Source: Caenibius tardaugens NBRC 16725 (GTDB taxonomy: Bacteria > Pseudomonadota > Alphaproteobacteria > Sphingomonadales > Sphingomonadaceae). From it: a DNA stretch of 64,000 nucleotides. Made by a program: the position numbers and the translations under genes. Below the pieces are notes generated by a model. That model was not told the origin of the DNA and did not search any database. It saw nothing but the letters and a program-made list of their open reading frames with translations. Where the stretch lies: assembly GCF_003860345.1 (NCBI RefSeq), contig NZ_CP034179.1:1426001-1490000 (forward strand), read 5' to 3'. Position 1 is the first letter of the stretch. Every line of letters begins with the position of its first letter. Shown piece after piece: positions 8,495-16,511 of the stretch.

Positions 8495-9817
8495 TCAGGA
8501 CGAACCGCGCGTGTCCCATCCGTAGATATCCGGCGTATAGGCAATTTGCCCGTTCACGTGCCGCGCGGTCAGATAGGTGACATAGATCGGCACCCCCTGC
8601 GGCAATTGCACGAACTGCTCGGGTTCCTGCGACGGCGCCACAGGTTCCCGGCCAAGCAGCCAGCGCCCGAACCGGCGGGCATCCTCCAGCCTGACGCAAC
8701 CATTGCTGAGATTGCGTTGATCCTTGGCAAACAGCGCCTTGGACGGTGTATCGTGCAGATAGATATCGAGCCCGTTCGCGAAGGAGAACTTCATGTTGCC
8801 CATGGAGTTCTGCGGCCCGGGAAGCTGGCGTACGCGGATTTTCACCCGCCCGTCGGCAACCGCCTTCCAGTCCACCTGATCGTTGGGCACAACCGTGGCG
8901 TTGGCCGACCAGTCCGACATCACCTGATAGCCGCGGCTTTTCAGATAGGCCTGCCCCTGGGTCAGCACATTGGGCACGATCGTCTTGCGCACCAGATGAT
9001 CGGGGACATTCCAGTAAGGATTGAAGGTGGTGTAATAGATCACGCTGGCGATCATCGGCGTTTCATACTGATTTGTGCCGACGATGACCTTCATGGAATC
9101 GACCTGACGGCCATTCTCGTACATTTCCAGCCGCTGGGTTGCGACGTTCACCAGCGCAAACCGGCCTGATGCGGCGGGCAAGGAACGCAGCCGATCCAGA
9201 TTGGCGAGAATGCGCCGGTCGGGCACCCCGGCACCACCGGAAGCCTGCGCCTGTTTCCACGCGGCGTCGCGAAGTTCTGCGTACATCGGATTGATCGCCG
9301 AAACATCCGTCAGATATTGCCGTAACGAAGGGGCCGCAGCCGCCGCCTTCAAGACCTCGTCAGCCTTGGCCGCCTTGGGCGCCAGCGTGGCATAGCCATA
9401 AGTCACATTGCGCGATGGCTGCCGGATTGCCTCCACGTAGGCAACCCATGCCGCGGACAGGATCCGTTCCGCAGCCGCCGCATCGGCTTTGCTGCCTGTA
9501 GCCGCCGTCTTTGCCGCCTGTTCCACCTGCCCAGCCAGCGCAGGCCCCGATGCAAACCCGTCAAGCGGGGCGCGGCGCAATATACCCGCAAGTTCCGTGG
9601 CAGCATGTCCGCCATCGCTGAACCATGCCGGGCCTTGCCAACGGCTGTAGAAACTCTGGACCTCGGCAGATTGCGGCATGCCGGCGACAGCGGCCTGCAT
9701 CGCGGCGCTGGCCACCGGTGCGGCGGCCTCCTTGCGCGCCATCGCCGGAGCAGCGCTGCCAAGCGCAAGCGCGCCAAGAACGCCGATGGCAAGGGATGAA
9801 ATCTGGCGATTGTCCAC
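8495..9817 (-). CDS. L,D-transpeptidase (YcbB/YkuD type)
   Basis: Periplasmic peptidoglycan cross-linking enzyme of 440 residues. The start is GTG at 9817, chosen because GGAGGT lies 6-7 bases upstream and a signal peptide follows directly (ISSLAIGVLGALALGSAAPAMA). The frame is open to 9865 but lacks a comparable site. The N-terminal half is the helical scaffold typical of the YcbB group; the C-terminal YkuD domain carries IYLHDTPSK (His about residue 355) and NLSNGCVRLED (nucleophile Cys about 374). The family forms 3-3 cross-links or anchors proteins to peptidoglycan. I cannot see a clear PG_binding_1 repeat. Stands alone. Confidence 0.9.
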   Translation of the reverse strand: MDNRQISSLAIGVLGALALGSAAPAMARKEAAAPVASAAMQAAVAGMPQSAEVQSFYSRWQGPAWFSDGGHAATELAGILRRAPLDGFASGPALAGQVEQAAKTAATGSKADAAAAERILSAAWVAYVEAIRQPSRNVTYGYATLAPKAAKADEVLKAAAAAPSLRQYLTDVSAINPMYAELRDAAWKQAQASGGAGVPDRRILANLDRLRSLPAASGRFALVNVATQRLEMYENGRQVDSMKVIVGTNQYETPMIASVIYYTTFNPYWNVPDHLVRKTIVPNVLTQGQAYLKSRGYQVMSDWSANATVVPNDQVDWKAVADGRVKIRVRQLPGPQNSMGNMKFSFANGLDIYLHDTPSKALFAKDQRNLSNGCVRLEDARRFGRWLLGREPVAPSQEPEQFVQLPQGVPIYVTYLTARHVNGQIAYTPDIYGWDTRGSS

Positions 9818-9997
9818 TTTGTCTACCTCCTCAGCAGCGTTGCGCCGCCTTCGTGTCTCGGGCACGCATTGGGGCGACCAGCATAACGCAAGAATCTGAA
9901 TTGAAGCTATATGACTGCCAAGCTGTTCAATATTATTATGTCCTGTTGCCGATTGGCCAGCCCGAGGCAGCGCCCCCTGTGCGGGACAATGCCCCCT

Positions 9998-10390
9998 TCA
10001 GCGCGCAGCCTGCCGCAGATAGGCAATCAGCGCCTGGCGATCCTCAAGCCGGGCGAGCCCGCGAAACGGCAGGCACAGGCCCGGTACGATCGCCTGCGGG
10101 TTCTGCAGCAGCAGGTCCAACTGCTTTTCGTCCCACAAGAACGTTTTCGCCCGCAACGCGTCGCTATAGCGATAGCCCGGCAATGCAGCCACCGGACGGC
10201 CAACGATCCCGTTCAGATGCGGCCCTGTGCGGCGATCGTCGGGATTGACCGAATGGCATGCGGCGCATCGAATAAACAGCTTCCTGCCTGCCTCAATCCG
10301 GTGGGCCGGTTCAGCCGCCTTCACCGAAGCAAGCGATCCCGCACCAGCCACGGCCATCAGGAAGAACATGGGAAACCAGCGCCAGAACAT
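9998..10390 (-). CDS. small class I-like cytochrome c lacking the axial Met
   Basis: 130-residue exported haem protein. Start ATG at 10390 with AAGGGG upstream; the N-terminus MFWRWFPMFFLMAVAGAG is a signal sequence. The haem attachment site is CAACH (Cys42, Cys45, His46), followed by TGPHLNGIVGRP and a C-terminal helix LIAYLRQAA as in cytochrome c550/c2. The segment that normally reads PGTKM(x)F is PGLCLPF (residues 103-109): Leu occupies the Met position and a Cys lies beside it. No other Met occurs after the haem motif, so the distal ligand must be something else or absent. It is divergent from the coupled small ORF/GGDEF pair. Confidence 0.85.
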   Translation of the reverse strand: MFWRWFPMFFLMAVAGAGSLASVKAAEPAHRIEAGRKLFIRCAACHSVNPDDRRTGPHLNGIVGRPVAALPGYRYSDALRAKTFLWDEKQLDLLLQNPQAIVPGLCLPFRGLARLEDRQALIAYLRQAAR

Positions 10391-10816
10391 CGCGCCCCTT
10401 AACCCGCAGATATGGCCGGGTCGAGACCGCAGCATGCAGGCCACTCTCCTCCTGACAGGCTTTGCCCCGCGCCGCGCCGATGCGTTCGCGCGGGGAGGAG
10501 TCTTCCGAAGGCCATTCCAAAAACAGATAGACCCTTGAAGTAATGGAAAATATTACCGAATAACAGCAGTGGAGCTTACCGTATAATCCGCATCGCACAG
10601 ACTAATACTCCACCATATCCGCAGGTTACAAATTTCAACTTTACGCACGAAAATTACAGTGCCAAGGGGAACGCACCTATCGGCTGCAAACGTCGGCAAG
10701 ATGGGCAATGTGCGTCGTTTCACGCCTCGAATTACTCATGATGACACTTTGCAGTTGCTGCGGGTCATAAAGGACGGGGATGTTTTTAAACAGCAATCTG
10801 GAAACCCGGGTCGCGC
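10391..10816. other. intergenic region without a supported gene
   Basis: 426 bases between the divergent cytochrome and the small ORF. It contains a GC-rich stretch near 10470-10500, an inverted repeat GTAAT/ATTAC at 10540-10556, and a TATAAT-like -10 element at 10582-10587 that could serve the rightward operon. No Shine-Dalgarno-supported reading frame was seen. Confidence 0.35.
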
Positions 10817-11056
10817 ATGCCTGACATTCCGCAGAACTGCCTGCACCTGATACCGAGCGAATCGGCATTACCGCCGGAGTTGCATGACAGCGTGCGGCGA
10901 CATCACAAGCACCTGACTGCCCTCGCCATCAGTTTGCGGGCCGCCGGGGTTGATGAGGCTATTGTAGAGATGAGCGTTTGGCAGCTCACGGAGAGTTACA
11001 GAGTGGAATTGACCGCTGCGATGCAGGCTATCGTCCAAGGAAAGTCCCATGCCTGA
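10817..11056 (+). CDS. small hypothetical protein coupled to a diguanylate cyclase
   Basis: 79 residues, soluble, mostly helical (LHDSVRRHHKHLTALAISLRAAG, then a hydrophilic helix). It overlaps the following GGDEF gene by 8 bases, which suggests translational coupling and a shared function. The ribosome binding site is weak. I do not recognise a domain. The position suggests a regulator or partner of the cyclase. Confidence 0.55.
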   Translation: MPDIPQNCLHLIPSESALPPELHDSVRRHHKHLTALAISLRAAGVDEAIVEMSVWQLTESYRVELTAAMQAIVQGKSHA

Positions 11057-12059
11057 TCCCACGTTGCACGACGAGGAAGGACGGATCGCCGCGCTCAACC
11101 GGTTGCGCGTGCTGGATACCGTTGCGGAAGAACCTTTCGAGAAGATCGTCAATCTGGTTCGCACCGTGTTGGGCGTTCCGATTGCGACAGTGACACTGGT
11201 CGATAGCGAACGGCAGTGGTTCAAGGCGCGTAGCGGCCTGAGCGCGCAGGAGACACCGCGATCAGTGTCCTTCTGTACCCACACGATCCAGCAACGCGAA
11301 CCCCTGATCGTGTCCGACGCCCTTCTCGATCACCGCTTCACGGACAGCCCGCTGGTTCAGGATGACCCGCATATTCGCAGCTATGCGGGCATCCCGCTGC
11401 AAACGCCTGACGGATATAATGTCGGCGCGCTCTGCGCCATCGATACGCAGCCGCGCACATTCAGCGATGAAGAGATAGCGATCCTCACCAGCCTGGCGCA
11501 TATCGTGACCAACGAGATGGAGCTGCGCCTAATCGCCCGGCGCGATCATCTGACAGGGGCACTCACCCGGCGCGGCTTTGTGGAGCAGGTCGAAACCGAA
11601 TTCGCACGCTATATCCATCACAACGATCCAGCGGCGCTGATCGTGCTCGACGTGGATCACTTCAAGAACATCAACGACCGCCACGGCCATCCGGCAGGGG
11701 ACGAGGTGTTGCGCCAGCTCTCGGCCCTATGCGGTGCGCACATGCGCCCCAGCGATTCCTTCGGGCGGCTGGGAGGCGAAGAGTTCGCCGTGCTTCTCCC
11801 CAATGTGGACAGTGCGGAAGCCCTGTTCGCAGCGGAGCGGTTACGCGCCACGATCGAGGCCTGCCCTTTTGATATTCCCGGGAATACGCGGTTGCGGGTG
11901 ACCGTCAGCCTTGGGGTGACGCTGCTTGATCCTTCGATCACGGGCGTGGATGACTGGATTTCTGCCGCTGACGCACAGCTTTACGAGGCCAAGAACAGCG
12001 GGCGAAACTGCACCCGCTCAGCCAGCGCGGCCGAAACCACGGCGGTGACCGCAGAGTAA
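11049..12059 (+). CDS. GAF-GGDEF diguanylate cyclase
   Basis: 336-residue cytoplasmic enzyme predicted to make cyclic di-GMP from two GTP. A GAF domain spans residues about 20-160 (VDSERQWFKARSGL, SYAGIPLQTPDGYNVGALCAID). The GGDEF domain spans about 165-325, with DVDHFKNINDRHGHPAGDEVL and the active-site loop GGEEF at 242-246. An intact RxxD inhibitory site (RPSD, 233-236) lies five residues before it, so product feedback inhibition is likely. No EAL domain and no membrane segment. ATG at 11049 with AAGGAAA upstream, inside the end of the small ORF. The GAF ligand is unknown. Confidence 0.93.
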   Translation: MPDPTLHDEEGRIAALNRLRVLDTVAEEPFEKIVNLVRTVLGVPIATVTLVDSERQWFKARSGLSAQETPRSVSFCTHTIQQREPLIVSDALLDHRFTDSPLVQDDPHIRSYAGIPLQTPDGYNVGALCAIDTQPRTFSDEEIAILTSLAHIVTNEMELRLIARRDHLTGALTRRGFVEQVETEFARYIHHNDPAALIVLDVDHFKNINDRHGHPAGDEVLRQLSALCGAHMRPSDSFGRLGGEEFAVLLPNVDSAEALFAAERLRATIEACPFDIPGNTRLRVTVSLGVTLLDPSITGVDDWISAADAQLYEAKNSGRNCTRSASAAETTAVTAE

Positions 12060-12149
12060 ACGTGGGGAAGCGTTTGCATCGCACATCCCCGCAGTGGGCC
12101 TGTAAAAGGTATCTGCCTCCGGTAGCGGTACCCGAATATCCCGCGCGGA

Positions 12150-13526
12150 TCAGGCCGGGGCGATAGGCCGGCCCAGATAGGCGTTCAGCGTCTGGCGCAT
12201 ATGGCGGATACGGATTTCCTGATAATTGCCTAGCGTGATCGCCCGCTTGCGACTGCTGCGCATACCCCTTTGCACCAGCGGCATGGCATCGGCATCCTGA
12301 TCGATCACCGGGCCGAAATAACTCAGTTCCGGCACATCGCTGAACCGTTCATCCGGCCCTAGCGCACGTAACGGCGCAGGCGGCGGTGGCGTAGCTCCCT
12401 CCGCGAACGGCAGCAGCAGCCAGACCTCGAACAGGCATCGGTTGGGATCATCGCCACAGGGCCGCGCCCGATAGGTCAGCGGCGAATTGAACCCGCCGAA
12501 CAGCACCAGATTGGGGAACAGGTAATATTCGATCACATCGACCAGTTCCGAAGTGCTGTAGTGCGACAGGTCAACGCCAAGACGCTCCTTGTTGAGCCGC
12601 AGGATATCCCCCGCGATGCGCCCGCGCGGCGTTTCCCCCTGCTCCAGTGGATCGCCGCTGCACAGGCCGAACCGCGCCGCAGCCGCCAGCACGCGTTCCG
12701 GTGCCGGCTCCGTACTGAGATGCGGGCTGATCACCCCGCTGGGATTGATCATGCGCGAATAATGGCGCTGCCCTTCCCACACATCGTATTGTGAACTGGC
12801 ATCTCCGAAAAACGGCAACGATTCCGGATGCAGCCCGACGACATGGAACGTTTCCAGAAACGCTTCGAGCGCGATCTTCCAGTTGCAGTCCATGACTTTG
12901 GAGACGTGCGCGGCGGTATAGCGCTGATCGAGCGGCCAACGCGCGAAATGGGCTGGCAGATCTTCCAGATAGTCCGCCAGCGGGATCGCATCGGCCGCGA
13001 AATTGATGAAGACGAACCCGTTCCATTCCGCCACGGCGATCGCATCCAGCGCGAAATCTTCGGGATCGACATGGCGGAAATCCCACGATCCAGGCCACTT
13101 GTCGACCTTGCCATCCAGCGTCCAGCTCAACCCGTGAAACGGGCAGCGAATCCGCAAGGTCTTGCCATCGGCATCGAACAACCGCGTCCCGCGATGCGGG
13201 CAACTGTTAACGAAGGCCCGCAGGCCGCCATCCCGGCCCCTGACGACAAGCGCGGATGCATCGCCAATATCATAAACGATGCAACTGCCCGCCTCGCGCA
13301 GCACTTCCGTGCGGGCCGCCATTTGCCAGGTCCGCTTCCAGACCTTGTCGATTTCTTCCCGGTGGAAGGCCTCGCTCAGATAGGCGTCCATCGGCAAGTC
13401 GGCCTCGCCAAGGAAATCCACGCCGCTTTCATCGAGCAGGGCGGGTGCGGGAACCGGATCGCTGGTCAGGATATCCCGTGTCGATGGCCCCGGACAACGC
13501 GGTACTGGTCCCCTCTCCTGCGGCAT
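12150..13526 (-). CDS. Rieske aromatic ring-hydroxylating oxygenase, alpha subunit
   Basis: 458 residues; ATG at 13526 with GAGGAGAG upstream (the frame is open to 13739 without a ribosome site). The Rieske [2Fe-2S] motif is CPHRG (Cys109, His111) and CPFHG (Cys128, His131). The mononuclear iron site is AFLETFHVVGLHP (His228, His233) with the third ligand probably the Asp in VIDQDADAMPLVQRGM. No beta subunit, ferredoxin or reductase is adjacent, so electron donors must come from elsewhere. It lies 133 bases downstream of the monooxygenase gene on the same strand, probably one transcript. Its C-terminus, NYQEIRIRHMRQTL, is close to that of the oxygenase at 52140-53543. Confidence 0.92.
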   Translation of the reverse strand: MPQERGPVPRCPGPSTRDILTSDPVPAPALLDESGVDFLGEADLPMDAYLSEAFHREEIDKVWKRTWQMAARTEVLREAGSCIVYDIGDASALVVRGRDGGLRAFVNSCPHRGTRLFDADGKTLRIRCPFHGLSWTLDGKVDKWPGSWDFRHVDPEDFALDAIAVAEWNGFVFINFAADAIPLADYLEDLPAHFARWPLDQRYTAAHVSKVMDCNWKIALEAFLETFHVVGLHPESLPFFGDASSQYDVWEGQRHYSRMINPSGVISPHLSTEPAPERVLAAAARFGLCSGDPLEQGETPRGRIAGDILRLNKERLGVDLSHYSTSELVDVIEYYLFPNLVLFGGFNSPLTYRARPCGDDPNRCLFEVWLLLPFAEGATPPPPAPLRALGPDERFSDVPELSYFGPVIDQDADAMPLVQRGMRSSRKRAITLGNYQEIRIRHMRQTLNAYLGRPIAPA

Positions 13527-13659
13527 TCTATGCTCTCCTCTGCGGCATGGTGCCCCATGCCCGGAACATCGTGAGTGTTCCTTCATGCGGATACACCCTG
13601 CCTCACCATGCCCCCGCTCAGCAAGGGGGCTGTCCATCAGGCAGGGGTGGCTGTTTCTT

Positions 13660-15264
13660 TCAGGACCGGACGAACCCTTCAAAGCCGTTCGCCACCGCCT
13701 CTGTGCAGAACTGCGCAAAGCGGGGAAATCCGGCGACATAGATCATGAAGCCGGTGTCTTTCCCTTCGATATTCTTGCCGTTGTACCACGACGCCGCCTG
13801 CCGGTGGAGCGTGTACTGCGAAACGGTGTCGACTTCGTCTGCCCAGACCTTCTCCGCCTGTTCGGTGGTATCGATCCGCGCATAGCCATCGCGCTCCAGC
13901 GCATCGATGATACCGGCCGTCCAATCGACCAGCCATTCCCCGGTGGTGATCATCTGCGCCTGCGCCGCCGGGGTCATCGGGCCGTGGATCATGAACAGGT
14001 TGGGAAAACCGGCCACCATCGCGCCGAGATAGGTGGTCGGGCCATGCGCCCACTTGTCTGTCAGCTTCTGCTGATCCACGCCTTCGATATCGATCCGCGT
14101 CATGGCACCGGTGATCGCATCGAAACCCGTCGCGGTCACAATCACATCGAGATCGTAGCTGGCATCCTGCGTCCGCAGGCCGGTCGGCGTATAAGCGACG
14201 ATCGGCGATGACCGGACATCGACCAGCGTCACATTGTCGCGATTGTACATCTCGTAATAGCCGTTATCGATACACAGCCGCTTCCCCCCGATCGGATAGG
14301 TTTTGGGGCAAAGCAATTCCGCGGTTTCCGGGTCTTTCACAATCGTGCGGATCTTCCGACGCACGAATTCCGCCACCACCGCGTTGGCTGCCGGATCGGT
14401 CATGACATCCACAAATGCCACGAGAAGCTGCGACGCCTTTTGCGAGGTCCACGCTTCCTCCAGAATCCGGTCCTGCTCCTCCGGCGTGCAATCGAGCGCC
14501 GAAACATCCGTATATGCGATCAGGGACGCCCCGTAGGTATCGAGCATCTGCTTGCGGCGATTGGCGTAATCCTGTTTCCATTCGCGTTCGTACGCGCGGT
14601 CCAGCGGCCGATTGCCGGATGGCATGGAAAACGTCGGCGTGCGCTGGAACACGGTAAGGTGTTCTGCCTGCTGCGCGAGGATCGGCGCGGCCTGAATCCC
14701 GGTGGAGCCGGTGCCGATCAGGCCCACCCGTTTGCCCGACAGGTCCAGCCCTTCGCGCGGCCATTGGGTGGTATGGTAGATGTCCCCCCGGAACAGATCG
14801 CGATCCGGCCAGTCCGGGCTGTTCGCGGCGGAAAGGCTGCCCGTCGCCGCGATGACATAGCGGCACAGGAAATGATCGCCCTTGTCCGTGTGGACATGCC
14901 AGCGATTGGCCGTTTCATCGAAACGCATGTGCGTGACCACCGTAGACAGCCGGATATGGCCACGCAGATCGAAACGATCCGCCACATGGTTGGCATAGCG
15001 TTCCAGTTCAGGCTGATCGGAGAAGTACTCGGGCCACTGCCATTCCTGCTGCAGTTCCTCGTCGAAGCCGTAGGAATATTCGACGCTCTGGATATCGACC
15101 CGGGCGCCGGGATAGCGGTTCCAGAACCACGTGCCCCCCACACCCGAACCAGCCTCCAGGCACACCACGTTATAATCGTTCTTCAGGCGGTATGTTGCGT
15201 AAAGACCGGAAAATCCCGCGCCAATAATGCAGATATCCAATTCTTCCGTGACATTGCCCGACAC
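13660..15264 (-). CDS. flavin-dependent Baeyer-Villiger-type monooxygenase
   Basis: 534 residues. FAD-binding GAGFSG at residues 15-20, a second dinucleotide fold GTGSTG at 184-189, and between them the BVMO fingerprint FRGDIYHTTQW (158-168). It is expected to insert oxygen into a ketone, giving a lactone or ester, with NADPH. Start GTG at 15264: GGGAGA lies 6 bases upstream and an in-frame TGA just before it excludes a longer start. With the downstream Rieske oxygenase and the upstream MDR reductase it looks like a ring-oxidation unit. The substrate (cyclic or aryl ketone) cannot be told. Confidence 0.93.
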   Translation of the reverse strand: MSGNVTEELDICIIGAGFSGLYATYRLKNDYNVVCLEAGSGVGGTWFWNRYPGARVDIQSVEYSYGFDEELQQEWQWPEYFSDQPELERYANHVADRFDLRGHIRLSTVVTHMRFDETANRWHVHTDKGDHFLCRYVIAATGSLSAANSPDWPDRDLFRGDIYHTTQWPREGLDLSGKRVGLIGTGSTGIQAAPILAQQAEHLTVFQRTPTFSMPSGNRPLDRAYEREWKQDYANRRKQMLDTYGASLIAYTDVSALDCTPEEQDRILEEAWTSQKASQLLVAFVDVMTDPAANAVVAEFVRRKIRTIVKDPETAELLCPKTYPIGGKRLCIDNGYYEMYNRDNVTLVDVRSSPIVAYTPTGLRTQDASYDLDVIVTATGFDAITGAMTRIDIEGVDQQKLTDKWAHGPTTYLGAMVAGFPNLFMIHGPMTPAAQAQMITTGEWLVDWTAGIIDALERDGYARIDTTEQAEKVWADEVDTVSQYTLHRQAASWYNGKNIEGKDTGFMIYVAGFPRFAQFCTEAVANGFEGFVRS

Positions 15265-15427
15265 GCATCATCTCCCGGTCCGTTATGCATTTCGCCCGCA
15301 AGAGCAGGCGCTTGGCACACAGTACCTGTGACTGGCGCGGCGGGGTAGTCATCATGCAAACGGATTACGAGGCGCACCGCATTATCGGACGCGCGCCATC
15401 ATCAGGTGTATGGGGCCTGCCCGCAGA

Positions 15428-16435
15428 TCAGACGAGAACCAGCGTCTTCCCGATTGTGCGGCCCGACATCAGGTCGATAAACGCTTCGGGCAATGTTTCG
15501 AAACCCTGCCGCACATTGGCGAGTGGGCGCAATTTCCCTTCAGCGACCCAGGCATCCAGTTCGCGCTGCGCCTCTTCCAGGACATCGGGATAATCGTACG
15601 TGATAAACCCTTCCATCCGGATCCGGTTCACCACCAGTTGCCACAGGGTCTTCACGCCATAGGGATGATCGGCATCGTTATATTGCCCGATCATACCGCA
15701 CACCGGCACCCGGCCATGCAACCGCATCAGCGGCAGAATCGCTTCCAGCGTTTCACCGCCGACATTGTCGAAATAGACATCCACGCCTTCCGGCGCGGCT
15801 TTGGCGATTTCCGCCGCGATATCGGGCGTGGCGCGATAATCAATCGCCGCATCGAACCCAAGTTCACGGATGGTTTGCGCCTTTTCCGGCGATCCGACCA
15901 GACCGATGACCGTGCATCCCCGCGCCTTGGCAATCTGCCCGGCGGTCGATCCTGTGGCGCCGGCAGCCGCACTGATCACCACGGTTTCACCCGCCTTCGC
16001 CTGACCGACAGCGAACAAGCCGACCCATGCCGTCAGCCCGACCGGGCCAAGCGCGCCCATATAGTGGTACAGATCATTGCCGGGCATCGGATGGACCGCT
16101 TCCAGACCCAGTGCATCAGCACCGATGACATAGTGATCCGACCACGTGGCCATCGCGCGGATCAGGGTCCCCACCGGCCAGTCGGGATTGTTCGATGCCA
16201 CCACTTCGCCCAGCGACATGCCGTTGATCGGCGCACCCAGCGCCACCGGTGGCAGATAGCTGGGCCGGTCGTCCAAAAATCCGCGGATCGCCGGATCGAG
16301 CGAACAGACCCGCATCTTCACCAGCATCTCGCCCGCGCCGGGCACCGGCATGGGCGCTTCCGCCAGCCCGAAATCCGCGGCGACAGGCACCCCATCGGGG
16401 CGGCGGTTGAGCACGATCTGACGGATAGTATTCAT
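15428..16435 (-). CDS. NADP-dependent MDR-family oxidoreductase
   Basis: 335 residues of the zinc-free medium-chain dehydrogenase/reductase type (leukotriene B4 dehydrogenase/CurA/YncB-like enone reductases). The nucleotide-binding region AAAGATGSTAGQIAK lies near residue 150, followed by YFDNVGGETLEAI and GRTIGKTLVLV at the end. These usually reduce alpha,beta-unsaturated carbonyls with NADPH. Start ATG at 16435 chosen by similarity to family N-termini; an ATG at 16453 is possible and neither has a strong ribosome site. It is 163 bases before the monooxygenase and 76 bases after the TonB receptor, all leftward. Confidence 0.88.
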   Translation of the reverse strand: MNTIRQIVLNRRPDGVPVAADFGLAEAPMPVPGAGEMLVKMRVCSLDPAIRGFLDDRPSYLPPVALGAPINGMSLGEVVASNNPDWPVGTLIRAMATWSDHYVIGADALGLEAVHPMPGNDLYHYMGALGPVGLTAWVGLFAVGQAKAGETVVISAAAGATGSTAGQIAKARGCTVIGLVGSPEKAQTIRELGFDAAIDYRATPDIAAEIAKAAPEGVDVYFDNVGGETLEAILPLMRLHGRVPVCGMIGQYNDADHPYGVKTLWQLVVNRIRMEGFITYDYPDVLEEAQRELDAWVAEGKLRPLANVRQGFETLPEAFIDLMSGRTIGKTLVLV

Positions 16436-16511
16436 ATCTGCAGTGTATCCCATAACCGCCGAGAAAATTTCGGGCGGAGCACACCAGTGCCCCGCCCGCC
16501 CTCAAGCCCGA

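Noticed and set aside
10445-10816. Short open frames in the gap before the diguanylate cyclase operon
   Set aside because: Candidate peptides have no ribosome site, no plausible composition and lie in a region with AT-rich promoter-like elements.
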